From NCBI GenBank assembly GCA_963677935.2, contig CAXXEH010000003.1, forward strand, positions 3,038,001 through 3,102,000: 64,000 bases of DNA, written 5' to 3'. The position numbers and the translations under genes were made by a program. Source of the DNA: JAAFHB01 sp963677935 (GTDB taxonomy: Bacteria > Bacteroidota > Bacteroidia > Bacteroidales > Prolixibacteraceae). Shown piece by piece: positions 18,118 through 26,033 of the stretch (position 1 is the stretch's first letter; every line of letters begins with the position of its first letter). The notes beneath the pieces are model-generated. The model did not search any database. It was not told the origin of the DNA and was given only the letters and a program-made list of their open reading frames with translations.

Positions 18118-18705
18118 ATGAATAGTAATACTTTGGAATTAATTGGCCACGAAAATCGCTTACAAGCAGTGAACGTAAATGTTTGTGAAGGCCAAAATAA
18201 GAATAGTGAACATGATTTCTTTGATCTCGGGATGATTGGAAACAAACCAGGGGATTTCATTGCTGAATTTGAGGCGGAACATGAAATCTGTAAGAATGGC
18301 TGTTTACGATACGATAAAAATGATCTCGCATATTATTTTGCCCGAATAAACTTTTACAAGGCCTGGAGAAAAATCAAAGAATTGCAATCAATGACTCAAT
18401 GTTGGTTGTCTGATAACAAGCCACAAGAGGATCAACCAAAAGATGATTACAATCATTACTATCCTTTTGACAAGGAAGATTGCGCAGAATTTTATGATGA
18501 CGTACAGGTACTAGTGATCCATGATTATCCAATTATTTATGCTTATAAGATTGGCTTAACCTTTGAAGAATGTAAGCTAATAGGCTGTCATCATGATATT
18601 TGTTTTCTTTATAAAAGTATTTGCATCTTTTTAGATTCAGAAAAGAAAAAAAAGGACCATAGCACCAAACAAAATAAATTATTGCAAATGTGCCGGCCTG
18701 AATAG
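18118..18705 (+). CDS. Hypothetical protein sharing the N-terminal motif of the YubB-like paralogs
   Basis: 195 residues from the ATG at 18118; a longer frame opens 33 codons earlier but that part is not conserved-looking. The first 17 residues, MNSNTLELIGHENRLQA, align with the start of the three paralogs (LEIIGSDDQI-EV). The rest differs: it is rich in Cys, His and Asp (CLRYDKNDLAYYFARINFYKAW, IGCHHDICFLYKSICIF) and lacks NWGT. It may be a diverged fourth member or an unrelated domain behind a shared leader. A strong terminator follows at 18785. Confidence 0.55.
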   Translation: MNSNTLELIGHENRLQAVNVNVCEGQNKNSEHDFFDLGMIGNKPGDFIAEFEAEHEICKNGCLRYDKNDLAYYFARINFYKAWRKIKELQSMTQCWLSDNKPQEDQPKDDYNHYYPFDKEDCAEFYDDVQVLVIHDYPIIYAYKIGLTFEECKLIGCHHDICFLYKSICIFLDSEKKKKDHSTKQNKLLQMCRPE

Positions 18706-18784
18706 TTTATTGCCGGAGAAGCTCAAGATATGTCAACGTTTAATTGAACCAAAGCACAAGAGACGGAACATTTTTCTTGAAGTA

Positions 18785-18837
18785 AAATAGCTACAACTTA
18801 ATCTGCGGGTCAGATTAGTTTGTAGCTATTTCTTTTT
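18785..18837 (+). terminator. Rho-independent terminator at the right end of the insert genes
   Basis: The stem AAATAGCTACAA/TTGTAGCTATTT continues inward to TAATCTG/CAGATTA around a five-base loop, then CTTTTTAG. It is nearly perfect over 19 pairs and closes the gene block that begins at 17180. The stretch from here to 19026 shows nothing else. Confidence 0.85.
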
Positions 18838-19026
18838 AGCATTTGAACAAAAAGTAAAGCAGAGTAATATGTACTTGAATTACATCAATATAGGTAGGTA
18901 TATTAAGGGTTGCTTGATTTGATGAAGTCTTAGCCATAAAATTGGTTATTGGCCTCCTCCAGGTGTTGGAATGCACTATCTTAATAATTTCAATTTTGTA
19001 CTACTTTTTGTACTATAAATAAAAAA

Positions 19027-19055
19027 ACCGCTGTAAATACTTGATTTACAGCGGT
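19027..19055 (-). terminator. Terminator of the tRNA operon
   Basis: A perfect 11-base stem, ACCGCTGTAAA with TTTACAGCGGT around a seven-base loop, lies 15 bases after the tRNA-Pro 3' end. On the minus strand it is followed by TTTTTTTATTT. Confidence 0.85.
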
Positions 19056-19070
19056 CAATTTTACTTTTTG

Positions 19071-19145
19071 TCGGGGTACCAGGATTCGAACCTGGGACCC
19101 CCTGGTCCCAAACCAGGTGCGCTAGCCGGGCTGCGCTACACCCCG
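19071..19145 (-). tRNA. tRNA-Pro (anticodon UGG)
   Basis: On the minus strand the acceptor arm CGGGGTG pairs with TACCCCG, the anticodon stem-loop is CCTGG-TTTGGGA-CCAGG (anticodon TGG), and the T arm has GGTTCGAATCC. CCA is not encoded. It lies downstream of tRNA-Ser in a two-gene operon. Its 3' end faces the plasmid-like insert, but no duplicated 3' end (att site) was found in the window. Confidence 0.97.
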
Positions 19146-19224
19146 AAAAATATTACTTTTTTTTATTAGAACGCGTACTCTTTTCAATCTTTACCAGTTC
19201 CCTTTCTCCACCTTCCAAACCCGT

Positions 19225-19312
<88 letters not shown>

Positions 19313-19328
19313 AGATTTTTGGGTGGTG

Positions 19329-19359
19329 CAAATGTAGGAATCATTTTCACTTAGGCAAA
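19329..19359 (-). promoter_or_regulatory. Promoter of the tRNA-Ser/tRNA-Pro operon
   Basis: Reading the minus strand: TTTG at 19359-19356, a 19-base spacer, then TACATTTG at 19336-19329, followed 16 bases later by the tRNA-Ser 5' end. This is an exact match to the Bacteroidota TTTG-N19-TAnnTTTG promoter. Confidence 0.85.
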
Positions 19360-19549
19360 ATTATTTCCATAAAAAATCGAATAATATTTCACTTTAATAA
19401 ATTATTTTTCCAATCAATTCATTCTCAATATCTCCCACCTAAGAATTCAGCAAACATTAAAAATATCCCGATTAAGTTGCAATAATGCTAAAACATGATT
19501 AACTTAGTGGTGAAATTACAAGCAGACGTTCATCTAAATATCGATATTA

Positions 19550-19735
19550 CCGCGTTAATTCATATGATTGGTAAACTCAACATTTCCATTTAACTGAGAA
19601 CGCTTTTGACCGCTAAAACAGGCCTTATCCCGCAAGTCGGGAGTAGCATCGCTACCATTGGAAGTTTGATCAGTCAGGCACTCAAATCCTGTTTATCCGG
19701 GGTTTTACTCAACGTGAATTAATGCGGTTTTTTTT
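19550..19735 (+). ncRNA. Candidate structured non-coding RNA
   Basis: The ends pair over 13 bases (CCGCGTTAATTCA at 19550-19562 with TGAATTAATGCGG at 19715-19727, one wobble) and are followed by eight T, as in a small RNA with its own terminator. Inside are GTAAA/TTTAC, AAACAGG (19616-19622)/CCTGTTT (19688-19694), CCCG/CGGG (19629-19641), GTAGC/GCTAC (19643-19655) and TTTGA/TCAAA (19665-19686). About 186 bases, no open frame. The length is near that of 6S RNA, but the inner part looks multi-branched, so I do not assign a class. Confidence 0.55.
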
Positions 19736-19748
19736 GTATACAAATGAA

Positions 19749-20627
19749 TCAATTTTTCCTTTCCAAGTAATAGTCAACCTTCCCTACGATCAATCCACCG
19801 AATCCTACCTGATTTACCAGCACCTCTTTCCCCGATTTATTCATGATTTTATCAGGCGTCTTCAGAAAGGTATGGGTATGTCCGCCTATGATCAGATCTG
19901 TCTTGAAGGTTTGCGCTGCAAGGATCTTATCACTGATTGTATTATCCTTGTATTCATATCCAAGATGCGAAAGACAGATAATCATATCGGTATTGTGTTC
20001 CTCACTGAGCATTTTCTCCATCTTAAGGGCGGTTTGTAATGGATCGTTATAGCGCGTGTTGCCATAATTTTTCGGATCGACCAACCCTTGTAACTCAACT
20101 CCAAGTCCGTAAACCCCTATTTTAACGCCACCACGTCTGAAAATTTTGTATGGGATCGTCTTTCCTGCCAGAATGGTGTCAGAAAAATCATAATTGGAGT
20201 TGATAAATGGGAAACCGGCATATTTTAATTGACTGCGGATCCCCTCAAGGCCATTATCAAATTCATGATTCCCGATTGTGGCAGCATCATACCCCATCAT
20301 TGTCATTAATTCGAAATCGAGCTGTGCCTTAAAGTAATTGAAATAGGGCGTACCCTGAAAGATATCTCCGGCATCAAATAGGAGCACATGTTCAGACTCA
20401 GATCTTATCCTGGCGATTAGGGCAGCCCTCTTTGCCATTCCACCTTCACCTGCATTGCGTGGTACATCATTTCCAAATGGATCGATGTGTGAATGAAAGT
20501 CGTTGGTATGAAGAATGGTAATATGAACAGGATCATTCCCTGCAAATGCCGAAAGTGGCGTGTTAAGTGTAACTGCTCCTACCGCACCGGCCCCGATTAA
20601 ACGTAAAAATTCTCTCCTATTTTGCAT
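19749..20627 (-). CDS. 5'-nucleotidase/UshA-type metallophosphatase, catalytic half
   Basis: About 292 residues. A twin-arginine signal (RREFLRLIGAGAVGA) precedes the calcineurin-like domain: ILHTNDFHSHIDPF (first metal ligands), LLFDAGDIFQGTP, ATIGNHEFDNG, LSHLGYEYKD and IIGGHTHTFL. All five metallophosphatase motifs are intact. The usual C-terminal substrate-binding domain is missing here and is instead encoded by the gene just upstream, with which it overlaps by 11 bases. Expected role: periplasmic or surface nucleotide/phosphoester hydrolysis. Start taken at MQNRREF; the frame opens nine codons earlier. Confidence 0.9.
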   Translation of the reverse strand: MQNRREFLRLIGAGAVGAVTLNTPLSAFAGNDPVHITILHTNDFHSHIDPFGNDVPRNAGEGGMAKRAALIARIRSESEHVLLFDAGDIFQGTPYFNYFKAQLDFELMTMMGYDAATIGNHEFDNGLEGIRSQLKYAGFPFINSNYDFSDTILAGKTIPYKIFRRGGVKIGVYGLGVELQGLVDPKNYGNTRYNDPLQTALKMEKMLSEEHNTDMIICLSHLGYEYKDNTISDKILAAQTFKTDLIIGGHTHTFLKTPDKIMNKSGKEVLVNQVGFGGLIVGKVDYYLERKN

Positions 20628-21417
20628 CGTAAATCCTCCCGTCAGTTTTAACATCTATTGTAAGGCCTTTTCGACCCATTTTTCGTAAATGATCAATGAA
20701 CATATCCCTGAATTTGACACCTGTGGCAATACGGGTGGTAATCCCCTTTAAAATTCCACTTCCATCACCGCCGTTAGCAATATAATCGCTGGTGGCAAGC
20801 CAATAATTTTTCGAATCATCCAGCGGCTTTCCATCGATTTCGGGATTCAGTCCTTTATTGTCTTTTATTCCAAACCGCATTCCGGAGACCCCCTCTCCTC
20901 CCCTTGAAGCCATATGATCGATAAATTTTCGTAAATCAGTACCCGGCATCTTGAGAAAGACCACCTCATTTTCGAAGGGCATCAGTTCAAACATATCCTG
21001 AACCTTTACCTCTCCTTTTGGGATAGGCACCCGTAAGCCTCCCCTGTTAACCATCGAAACGCTGATTCGAATATCGGGGTATCGCTTTAAACAAACAGAG
21101 TCAGACTCACTCCGTAACAGATCTGCACAAAAGTTCGTCAACAGACTTTCCGGCCTCCCTCCGAAAAGTGGCGCCTTGGAAATACATAATACTTCACCCA
21201 TATCCTTCATTATCTTTGTCCGGTAGGGAAGAATTACCGACTCCATCTTTGCATCCGGAACAATAGTTAATGTCGAATCGAGCCTGATATTGGTAGTCTC
21301 GATCTTTGTAATACGCAAGGTGTGGCATCCACCAAGTGAAATGACGATAAACAGGAGAATCACCATCGCCACTCTGCCAAATGGGGGAATTCGTTTAAAA
21401 GCACTGAAAAGCTGCAT
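20617..21417 (-). CDS. 5'-nucleotidase C-terminal domain lipoprotein
   Basis: 266 residues. An N-terminal membrane segment ends in the lipobox SLGGCHTL (Cys about residue 30). The rest is the C-terminal domain of UshA-type 5'-nucleotidases: LLTNFCADLLRSESD, SMVNRGGLRVPIPKGEVKVQDMFELMPFEN, and NYWLATSDYIANGGDGSGI, which forms the nucleotide-binding pocket. It lacks the metallophosphatase domain, supplied by the overlapping downstream gene. The two halves probably form one enzyme on the membrane. Two-gene versions of this enzyme are known in Bacteroidota. Confidence 0.88.
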   Translation of the reverse strand: MQLFSAFKRIPPFGRVAMVILLFIVISLGGCHTLRITKIETTNIRLDSTLTIVPDAKMESVILPYRTKIMKDMGEVLCISKAPLFGGRPESLLTNFCADLLRSESDSVCLKRYPDIRISVSMVNRGGLRVPIPKGEVKVQDMFELMPFENEVVFLKMPGTDLRKFIDHMASRGGEGVSGMRFGIKDNKGLNPEIDGKPLDDSKNYWLATSDYIANGGDGSGILKGITTRIATGVKFRDMFIDHLRKMGRKGLTIDVKTDGRIYDAK

Positions 21418-21594
21418 ATTAAAAAATATTAGATGTTGATAAAGGAGCTTGTGAACCTACTTCTATTCCTAATCGGAAAGCGATATTCAAAGCAATGTAA
21501 AGAAGCAAATGATTATTCAGATTACAAAAAATATGCGCTATACTTGTACGGTTTTTAAACAGGATAATTTAAACAGAAAAAATTAGACTTCTAA

Positions 21595-22455
21595 TTGAAA
21601 AAACATCTGGGAATCAACATATTTACCATTTCATCAACTACTTATCTTCTTTTCCTGCTGCTTTCTACGGTCGGTTCAGAAGCGCAGGAAGTAAATAAAA
21701 TAACTCCTGCTCCCCAAATCATTACTGAACCCTTGTTTGGACGAGATTTCGAGCGGATTGAATTCATTGATCAGCGATTGCGGGGAGCCGTATTTTACCT
21801 GGTAAGCGGTCATGGAGGACCAGATCCGGGGGCTATGGGGAAAATCGGGAAGAATATTCTTTGTGAGGATGAATATGCCTACGATATAACGCTAAGGTTT
21901 GGTCGTGAACTCCTGCGTCATGGGGCGAAAGTTTACTTTATTGTCCGTGATCCGCATGATGGAATCAGAAATGAATTATACCTGAAAAGCAGTAAGGATG
22001 AAGTATGTTATCCCGATCAGGAGATCCCGCTGAATCAGGTTCAACGATTAAAACAACGTGTTGATGCGATTAATATGCTTTACAGGAATGAGCGAATTGA
22101 AAACTACCGGCGATGTATCGAGCTTCATGTCGATGCCCGGAATACTAAAAAAAATATAGATATCTTTTTTTACTACCATGAAGGGAGCAAAAATGGCGAA
22201 AGACTGGCATTGACACTGCGAAACTCGATTGAGCGAAAATATCAGCTCAAACAACCCGGCAGGGGATATAGTGGAGATGTTTCAACCCGTAACCTTTACA
22301 TGTTGGAAAAGACGATACCTACGGCACTTTTTATTGAACTGGGAAATATCAACCATGTCCGCGATCAGCAACGTTTAATTTATGAAAATAACCGGCAGGC
22401 TTTGGCCAGGTGGATGTGTGACGGAGTGATCGAAGATTTTCAGAATCACAATTAG
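21595..22455 (+). CDS. N-acetylmuramoyl-L-alanine amidase (Amidase_3)
   Basis: 286 residues from a TTG start, with an N-terminal signal segment (TYLLFLLLSTVGSEAQ). Zinc and catalytic positions of the Amidase_3 fold can be seen: His in VSGHGGPDPGAMG, Glu in CEDEYAYDITLRFG, His in IELHVDA and Glu in ALFIELGNINHVRDQQRL. The family cleaves the amide bond between MurNAc and the stem peptide in peptidoglycan. It is alone on the plus strand, convergent with the S4-domain gene five bases away. Confidence 0.85.
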   Translation: MKKHLGINIFTISSTTYLLFLLLSTVGSEAQEVNKITPAPQIITEPLFGRDFERIEFIDQRLRGAVFYLVSGHGGPDPGAMGKIGKNILCEDEYAYDITLRFGRELLRHGAKVYFIVRDPHDGIRNELYLKSSKDEVCYPDQEIPLNQVQRLKQRVDAINMLYRNERIENYRRCIELHVDARNTKKNIDIFFYYHEGSKNGERLALTLRNSIERKYQLKQPGRGYSGDVSTRNLYMLEKTIPTALFIELGNINHVRDQQRLIYENNRQALARWMCDGVIEDFQNHN

Positions 22456-22459
22456 CAGG

Positions 22460-22840
22460 CTAATCCCAACCCTGAAAGCTATCGAGTTCGCGCCGCTCTT
22501 TTTTAGTGGGTCGGCCCGTCCCTCTGTCGCGGTCGAAAGAGCTCATTTGCTGCCTAATTTCAAGGATTTTCAACTCTTCGGGTGGTGTAATATCTACACA
22601 GAATTCAGGTACAAGTTTGGCGCCGACCCGCTTACCCGTAATCGCAACGACCTTATAGGAGTAAGTTACAGGATTTTTACGCACTTTGATAATATCACCC
22701 GGCTTTGGCACACGCGAAGGTTTTACAGAGATTCCATCGATGGTAACACGCCCCTTCTTGCACTCTTCTGTTGCAAGTGTACGGGTTTTAAAGAGGCGCA
22801 CAGCCCAAAGCCATTTGTCGATTCGTACAGGTTCATCCAT
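22460..22840 (-). CDS. S4-domain RNA-binding protein (Hsp15/HslR-like)
   Basis: 126 residues. The S4 domain fills the N-terminal half (RIDKWLWAVRLFKTRTLATEECKKGRVTIDGISVKPSRVPKPGDIIKV). A basic, charged tail follows (DRDRGTGRPTKKERRELDSF), as in Hsp15, which binds stalled 50S subunits carrying nascent chains. It lies ahead of a spacer of about 140 bases and then pth on the same strand. Confidence 0.9.
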   Translation of the reverse strand: MDEPVRIDKWLWAVRLFKTRTLATEECKKGRVTIDGISVKPSRVPKPGDIIKVRKNPVTYSYKVVAITGKRVGAKLVPEFCVDITPPEELKILEIRQQMSSFDRDRGTGRPTKKERRELDSFQGWD

Positions 22841-22981
22841 GATGCAAATGTAAAAGAATAAGTCAATATGGTAATGTGCTAATTTGAAAATGTGGAGATA
22901 AGGAAATGTGGAAATAAGGAAATAAAGAAATAAGTAATGATAATAACATGCAAATATATATCATATTACTTGTAACAAATC

Positions 22982-23545
22982 CTAGTTGCGGTTGTACTGT
23001 GTCATAACCCGTCCAACCTCCATCGTTACAAACGCCTTAATCATTTCGATGCAAAGCTCCATTTTTGAGTTGACAACCACCTCTTCTTCAGCCAACCATC
23101 GACCCAGTACATATTCCACCTGACGTCCTCGCTGAAAATCGCTGCCAATTCCAAACCGAAGCCTGACATAATCCTGGGTTCCCAGGATCTCATGGATACT
23201 TTTTAAACCATTATGACCGGCATCTCCACCCTTCAACCTCATTCTGACTTTACCTAAGGGGAGGGCAAGGTCATCAACCAGAATTAAGACCTTGTCAATC
23301 TCTATTTTCTCTTTTTGCATCCAATATTGGACAGATCGACCACTCAGATTCATGAATGTATTGGGTTTCAATAAAATAAGGACCCTCCCTGCAAACTTCA
23401 TCTCGGCTACTGATCCATAACGCTTTTCGCTAAAAGAAATATTGGACACCCTTGCGAGGGCATCCAATATCCAGAATCCTATGTTGTGACGGGTATTTTC
23501 GTATTCTTCCCCGATATTTCCAAGACCAACAATCAGGTATTTCAA
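22982..23545 (-). CDS. pth: Peptidyl-tRNA hydrolase
   Basis: 187 residues, normal length. Motifs: VGLGNIGEEYENTRHNIGF with the catalytic His, LLKPNTFMNLSG with the substrate-binding Asn, and LVDDLALPLGKVRMRLKGGDAGHNGLKSI with the conserved Asp and His. It frees tRNA from peptidyl-tRNAs released during translation. It follows rplY by 13 bases on the same strand, an arrangement common in bacteria. Confidence 0.96.
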   Translation of the reverse strand: MKYLIVGLGNIGEEYENTRHNIGFWILDALARVSNISFSEKRYGSVAEMKFAGRVLILLKPNTFMNLSGRSVQYWMQKEKIEIDKVLILVDDLALPLGKVRMRLKGGDAGHNGLKSIHEILGTQDYVRLRFGIGSDFQRGRQVEYVLGRWLAEEEVVVNSKMELCIEMIKAFVTMEVGRVMTQYNRN

Positions 23546-23558
23546 AACTTATGAGTTT

Positions 23559-24152
23559 TTATTTTTTCTTACCTGCTGTGGTGGCTGTATCTGCCATAGC
23601 TGCACGGGCAGCGCGTGTTACAACAACGGTAGCAACCGGTACAGATTTTGCATTTAAAATCTCAATACCAGGAACCTTTACGTCACCAACCCTAATACTT
23701 TCGCTCAGACCAAGATCAGTAACATCGATTACGATCTCATCAGGAAAATCCTTCGAGAATCCTTTGGCTTTCAAGGTACGCAAGTTCGATTTCAATCGCC
23801 CCCCCTGCTGAATACCTTTGGCATAACCATCAAGGCGAACCGGAATCTGCAATTTAACAGGAATATTCTCGCGTACTTCAAGAAAGTCGATGTGCAGTAA
23901 TTTGTCTGTAACCGGGTGAAATTGCAAAGCCTGCATAAAAGCGTTATAGATCTTACCATCTACATCAATTTCAGTCTGGTATACTTTTGGTGTATAAACC
24001 AGTTTACGGAATTCGTTTTCGTGAGCCTGAAAATGGACAACGTTCTCGCCCCCGTAAATTACACATGGCACTAAATCCTGAGCTCTCAGAGATTTGCAAT
24101 CTTTCTTGCCAATCGCCTGACGAGCAGTACCTTTAATTTGAAATGTTTTCAT
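23559..24152 (-). CDS. rplY: 50S ribosomal protein L25/general stress protein Ctc
   Basis: 197 residues: an N-terminal L25 domain that binds 5S rRNA (MKTFQIKGTARQAIGKKDCKSLRAQDLVPCVIYGG) and the C-terminal TL5/Ctc domain (VPVKLQIPVRLDGYAKGIQQGGRL). The tail is rich in Ala and Lys. It precedes pth in an operon. A TATCTTTG promoter box about 108 bases upstream leaves a leader with a small hairpin CCTTC/GAAGG. Confidence 0.95.
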   Translation of the reverse strand: MKTFQIKGTARQAIGKKDCKSLRAQDLVPCVIYGGENVVHFQAHENEFRKLVYTPKVYQTEIDVDGKIYNAFMQALQFHPVTDKLLHIDFLEVRENIPVKLQIPVRLDGYAKGIQQGGRLKSNLRTLKAKGFSKDFPDEIVIDVTDLGLSESIRVGDVKVPGIEILNAKSVPVATVVVTRAARAAMADTATTAGKKK

Positions 24153-24259
24153 TTGCTTTTTTAAAATTAACTGTTTTGTAACTAAGTGTTTACTCAGATC
24201 TCCTTCATAAAGGAAGGTATCCGCATCACACCATCAAAGGTATGCTGCAAAACCGGGCG

Positions 24260-24267
24260 CAAAGATA
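24260..24267 (-). promoter_or_regulatory. Bacteroidota -7 box for rplY-pth
   Basis: TATCTTTG on the minus strand matches TAnnTTTG. It would give a leader of about 100 bases before the rplY start. No convincing TTTG box at the right distance was seen. Confidence 0.5.
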
Positions 24268-24279
24268 ACAATTCTTAGT

Positions 24280-25212
24280 TTAGATAAAAGCCGTACTGAT
24301 TGATTTATTTTCATAAACCTTTTGAATCACATCGGCAAACAGGGGTGCACATGACAAAACGGTAATTTTATCCGATTTATGCCGTAAGGGAATTGAGTCG
24401 GTAACGAGTACTTCATCAAGACAAGAGGCCTCTATCCGGTCAAAGGCTGGTCCTGAAAGTACAGCATGGGTAACAAATGCCCGGACCGAATTAGCCCCTT
24501 TGGCTTTCATTACATCGGCTGCTTTTGAAATAGTCCCTGCAGTATCAATAATATCATCAACAATAATAACATCCTTATTCTCAACATCCCCGATAAGCGT
24601 CATCGAATCGATCTGATTGGCCTTGCTGCGTGATTTATGACAGATGACCAGATCTGTTTTGAGATGTTTTGCAAACACATTTGCCCTTTTGGTACCTCCC
24701 ACATCGGGTGAGGCCACGACGATATCACGTAAACCCATTTGCTGAATATAAGGGATAAAGAGGGCAACAGCGCTTAAGTGATCCACCGGAACATTGAAAA
24801 ATCCCTGAATCTGATCGGCATGAAGATCCATTGTTATAAGCCTGTCGATTCCTGCCGTTGATAACATGTCGGCAACCAGTTTGGCGCCAATCGATACCCT
24901 TGGTCTGTCTTTTCGATCCTGGCGGGCAAACCCGAAATAGGGCATTACAGCAATAATTTTATAGGCAGAAGCCCTTTTGGCTGCATCAATCATTAAAAGT
25001 AATTCCAGCAGATTATCTGCCGGGGGGAAAGTTGACTGAACTATAAAAGTAAATGAACCCCTGATGGTCTCCTCGTAACAGGGTTCAAATTCACCATCTG
25101 AAAACCGTGGACATGAAGATCTTCCCAATGCAATTCCTGCGTTTTCAGCAATTTTCTCGGCCAGATATTTCGATTCTGTACCGGTAAAAATCTTAATACA
25201 ACCATTCGACAT
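24280..25212 (-). CDS. prs: Ribose-phosphate pyrophosphokinase
   Basis: 310 residues, full length. Motifs: FSDGEFEPCYEETIRG at the N-terminus, FGFARQDRKDRPRVSIGAKLVADML (ATP flexible-loop region), DLHADQIQGFF, and the PRPP-binding loop VIIVDDIIDTAGTISKA. It makes PRPP from ribose 5-phosphate and ATP for nucleotide, His and Trp synthesis. A TAATTTTG box lies 44 bases upstream of its start. Confidence 0.97.
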   Translation of the reverse strand: MSNGCIKIFTGTESKYLAEKIAENAGIALGRSSCPRFSDGEFEPCYEETIRGSFTFIVQSTFPPADNLLELLLMIDAAKRASAYKIIAVMPYFGFARQDRKDRPRVSIGAKLVADMLSTAGIDRLITMDLHADQIQGFFNVPVDHLSAVALFIPYIQQMGLRDIVVASPDVGGTKRANVFAKHLKTDLVICHKSRSKANQIDSMTLIGDVENKDVIIVDDIIDTAGTISKAADVMKAKGANSVRAFVTHAVLSGPAFDRIEASCLDEVLVTDSIPLRHKSDKITVLSCAPLFADVIQKVYENKSISTAFI

Positions 25213-25255
25213 ACTAGAGATTTTCTGGTGGAACTTAACTCGTTTCGATCCGGGG

Positions 25256-25263
25256 CAAAATTA
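25256..25263 (-). promoter_or_regulatory. Bacteroidota -7 box for prs
   Basis: TAATTTTG on the minus strand matches TAnnTTTG. It is 44 bases ahead of the prs ATG. The -33 region is not a clear match. Confidence 0.5.
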
Positions 25264-25382
25264 GAAATATTGAACAAACAACTAAACGTAATGACTGCTT
25301 TTTTTGAAAAAAGTATTGAACAAACTGTTTACAACCTTGCTAAGACATTAGAATATTGGAATATACGAAGGTGGCGGTGGTG

Positions 25383-25425
25383 CCTTAAGACCTGACAGGT
25401 CTTGAAAATCTGTCAGGTCTTAAGG
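25383..25425. repeat. Perfect palindromic repeat, also a likely terminator of engB
   Basis: The 16-base arms CCTTAAGACCTGACAG and CTGTCAGGTCTTAAGG surround an 11-base loop containing a further GTCTTGAAAAT. It starts six bases after the engB stop codon. Similar ACCTGACAGGTCT palindromes are recurrent in Bacteroidota intergenic regions. Confidence 0.6.
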
Positions 25426-25431
25426 GGATGA

Positions 25432-26031
25432 CTATTTATTCTCTTTTACAACATTTTCGATAAATCCCAGGAGTTCATCCCTCCCCAGTTTGGTGCCGGA
25501 GGAGGTCACAAAAAGGGGAGGTAGCTCCTCCCAGCTTTTCAGCATCTCGGTTTTGTAATCGGCAAGGTGAATATCCAATTGCCTGCGCGACAATTTATCA
25601 GCTTTGGTAAAAACCATTGCAAATGGGATACCCTGCTCTCCCATAAAGTTCATAAATTCAAGATCGTTCGCCTGAGGCTGATGACGTGAATCGATCAGGG
25701 CAAAAACGCAGAACAGATTTTCTCGGATGGCCAGATACTTGTGTATAAACGAAAGCCATTGTGCCCGCGAAACACGACCAACCTTGGCATAACCATAGCC
25801 TGGTAAATCGACAAGAAACCACTCATCGTTGATGTTAAAGTGGTTGATCAACCGGGTCTTCCCTGGTGCCGTGGAGACTTTCGCCAGATCGCCAAACCCT
25901 GTCAGCATATTAATCAATGATGATTTTCCAACATTCGATCTTCCCACAAATGCAAATTCCGGTTTTTCGGTTACCGGGCATTTTTCGGGATCGGTATTGC
26001 TGATTACAAATTCGGCTTTTTTAATGATCAT
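25432..26031 (-). CDS. engB: Ribosome-biogenesis GTPase YihA/YsxC
   Basis: 199 residues. GTPase motifs in order: G1 GRSNVGKSSLINML, G3 DLPGYGYAKV, G4 TKADK, G5 near VTSSG. This family helps assemble the 50S subunit and is usually essential. It starts two bases before the manA-like stop, so the two are co-transcribed. Confidence 0.95.
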   Translation of the reverse strand: MIIKKAEFVISNTDPEKCPVTEKPEFAFVGRSNVGKSSLINMLTGFGDLAKVSTAPGKTRLINHFNINDEWFLVDLPGYGYAKVGRVSRAQWLSFIHKYLAIRENLFCVFALIDSRHQPQANDLEFMNFMGEQGIPFAMVFTKADKLSRRQLDIHLADYKTEMLKSWEELPPLFVTSSGTKLGRDELLGFIENVVKENK

Positions 26032-26033
26032 AT

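Noticed and set aside
19071..19145. tRNA-Pro 3' end as the attachment site of the plasmid-like insert
   Set aside because: No second copy of the tRNA 3' end was seen near 9.2-10 kb and no tyrosine integrase is present, so the claim cannot be supported.
24153..24259. rplY leader as an autoregulatory r-protein leader
   Set aside because: Only one short hairpin is seen; there is no L25-binding structure that I can recognise.
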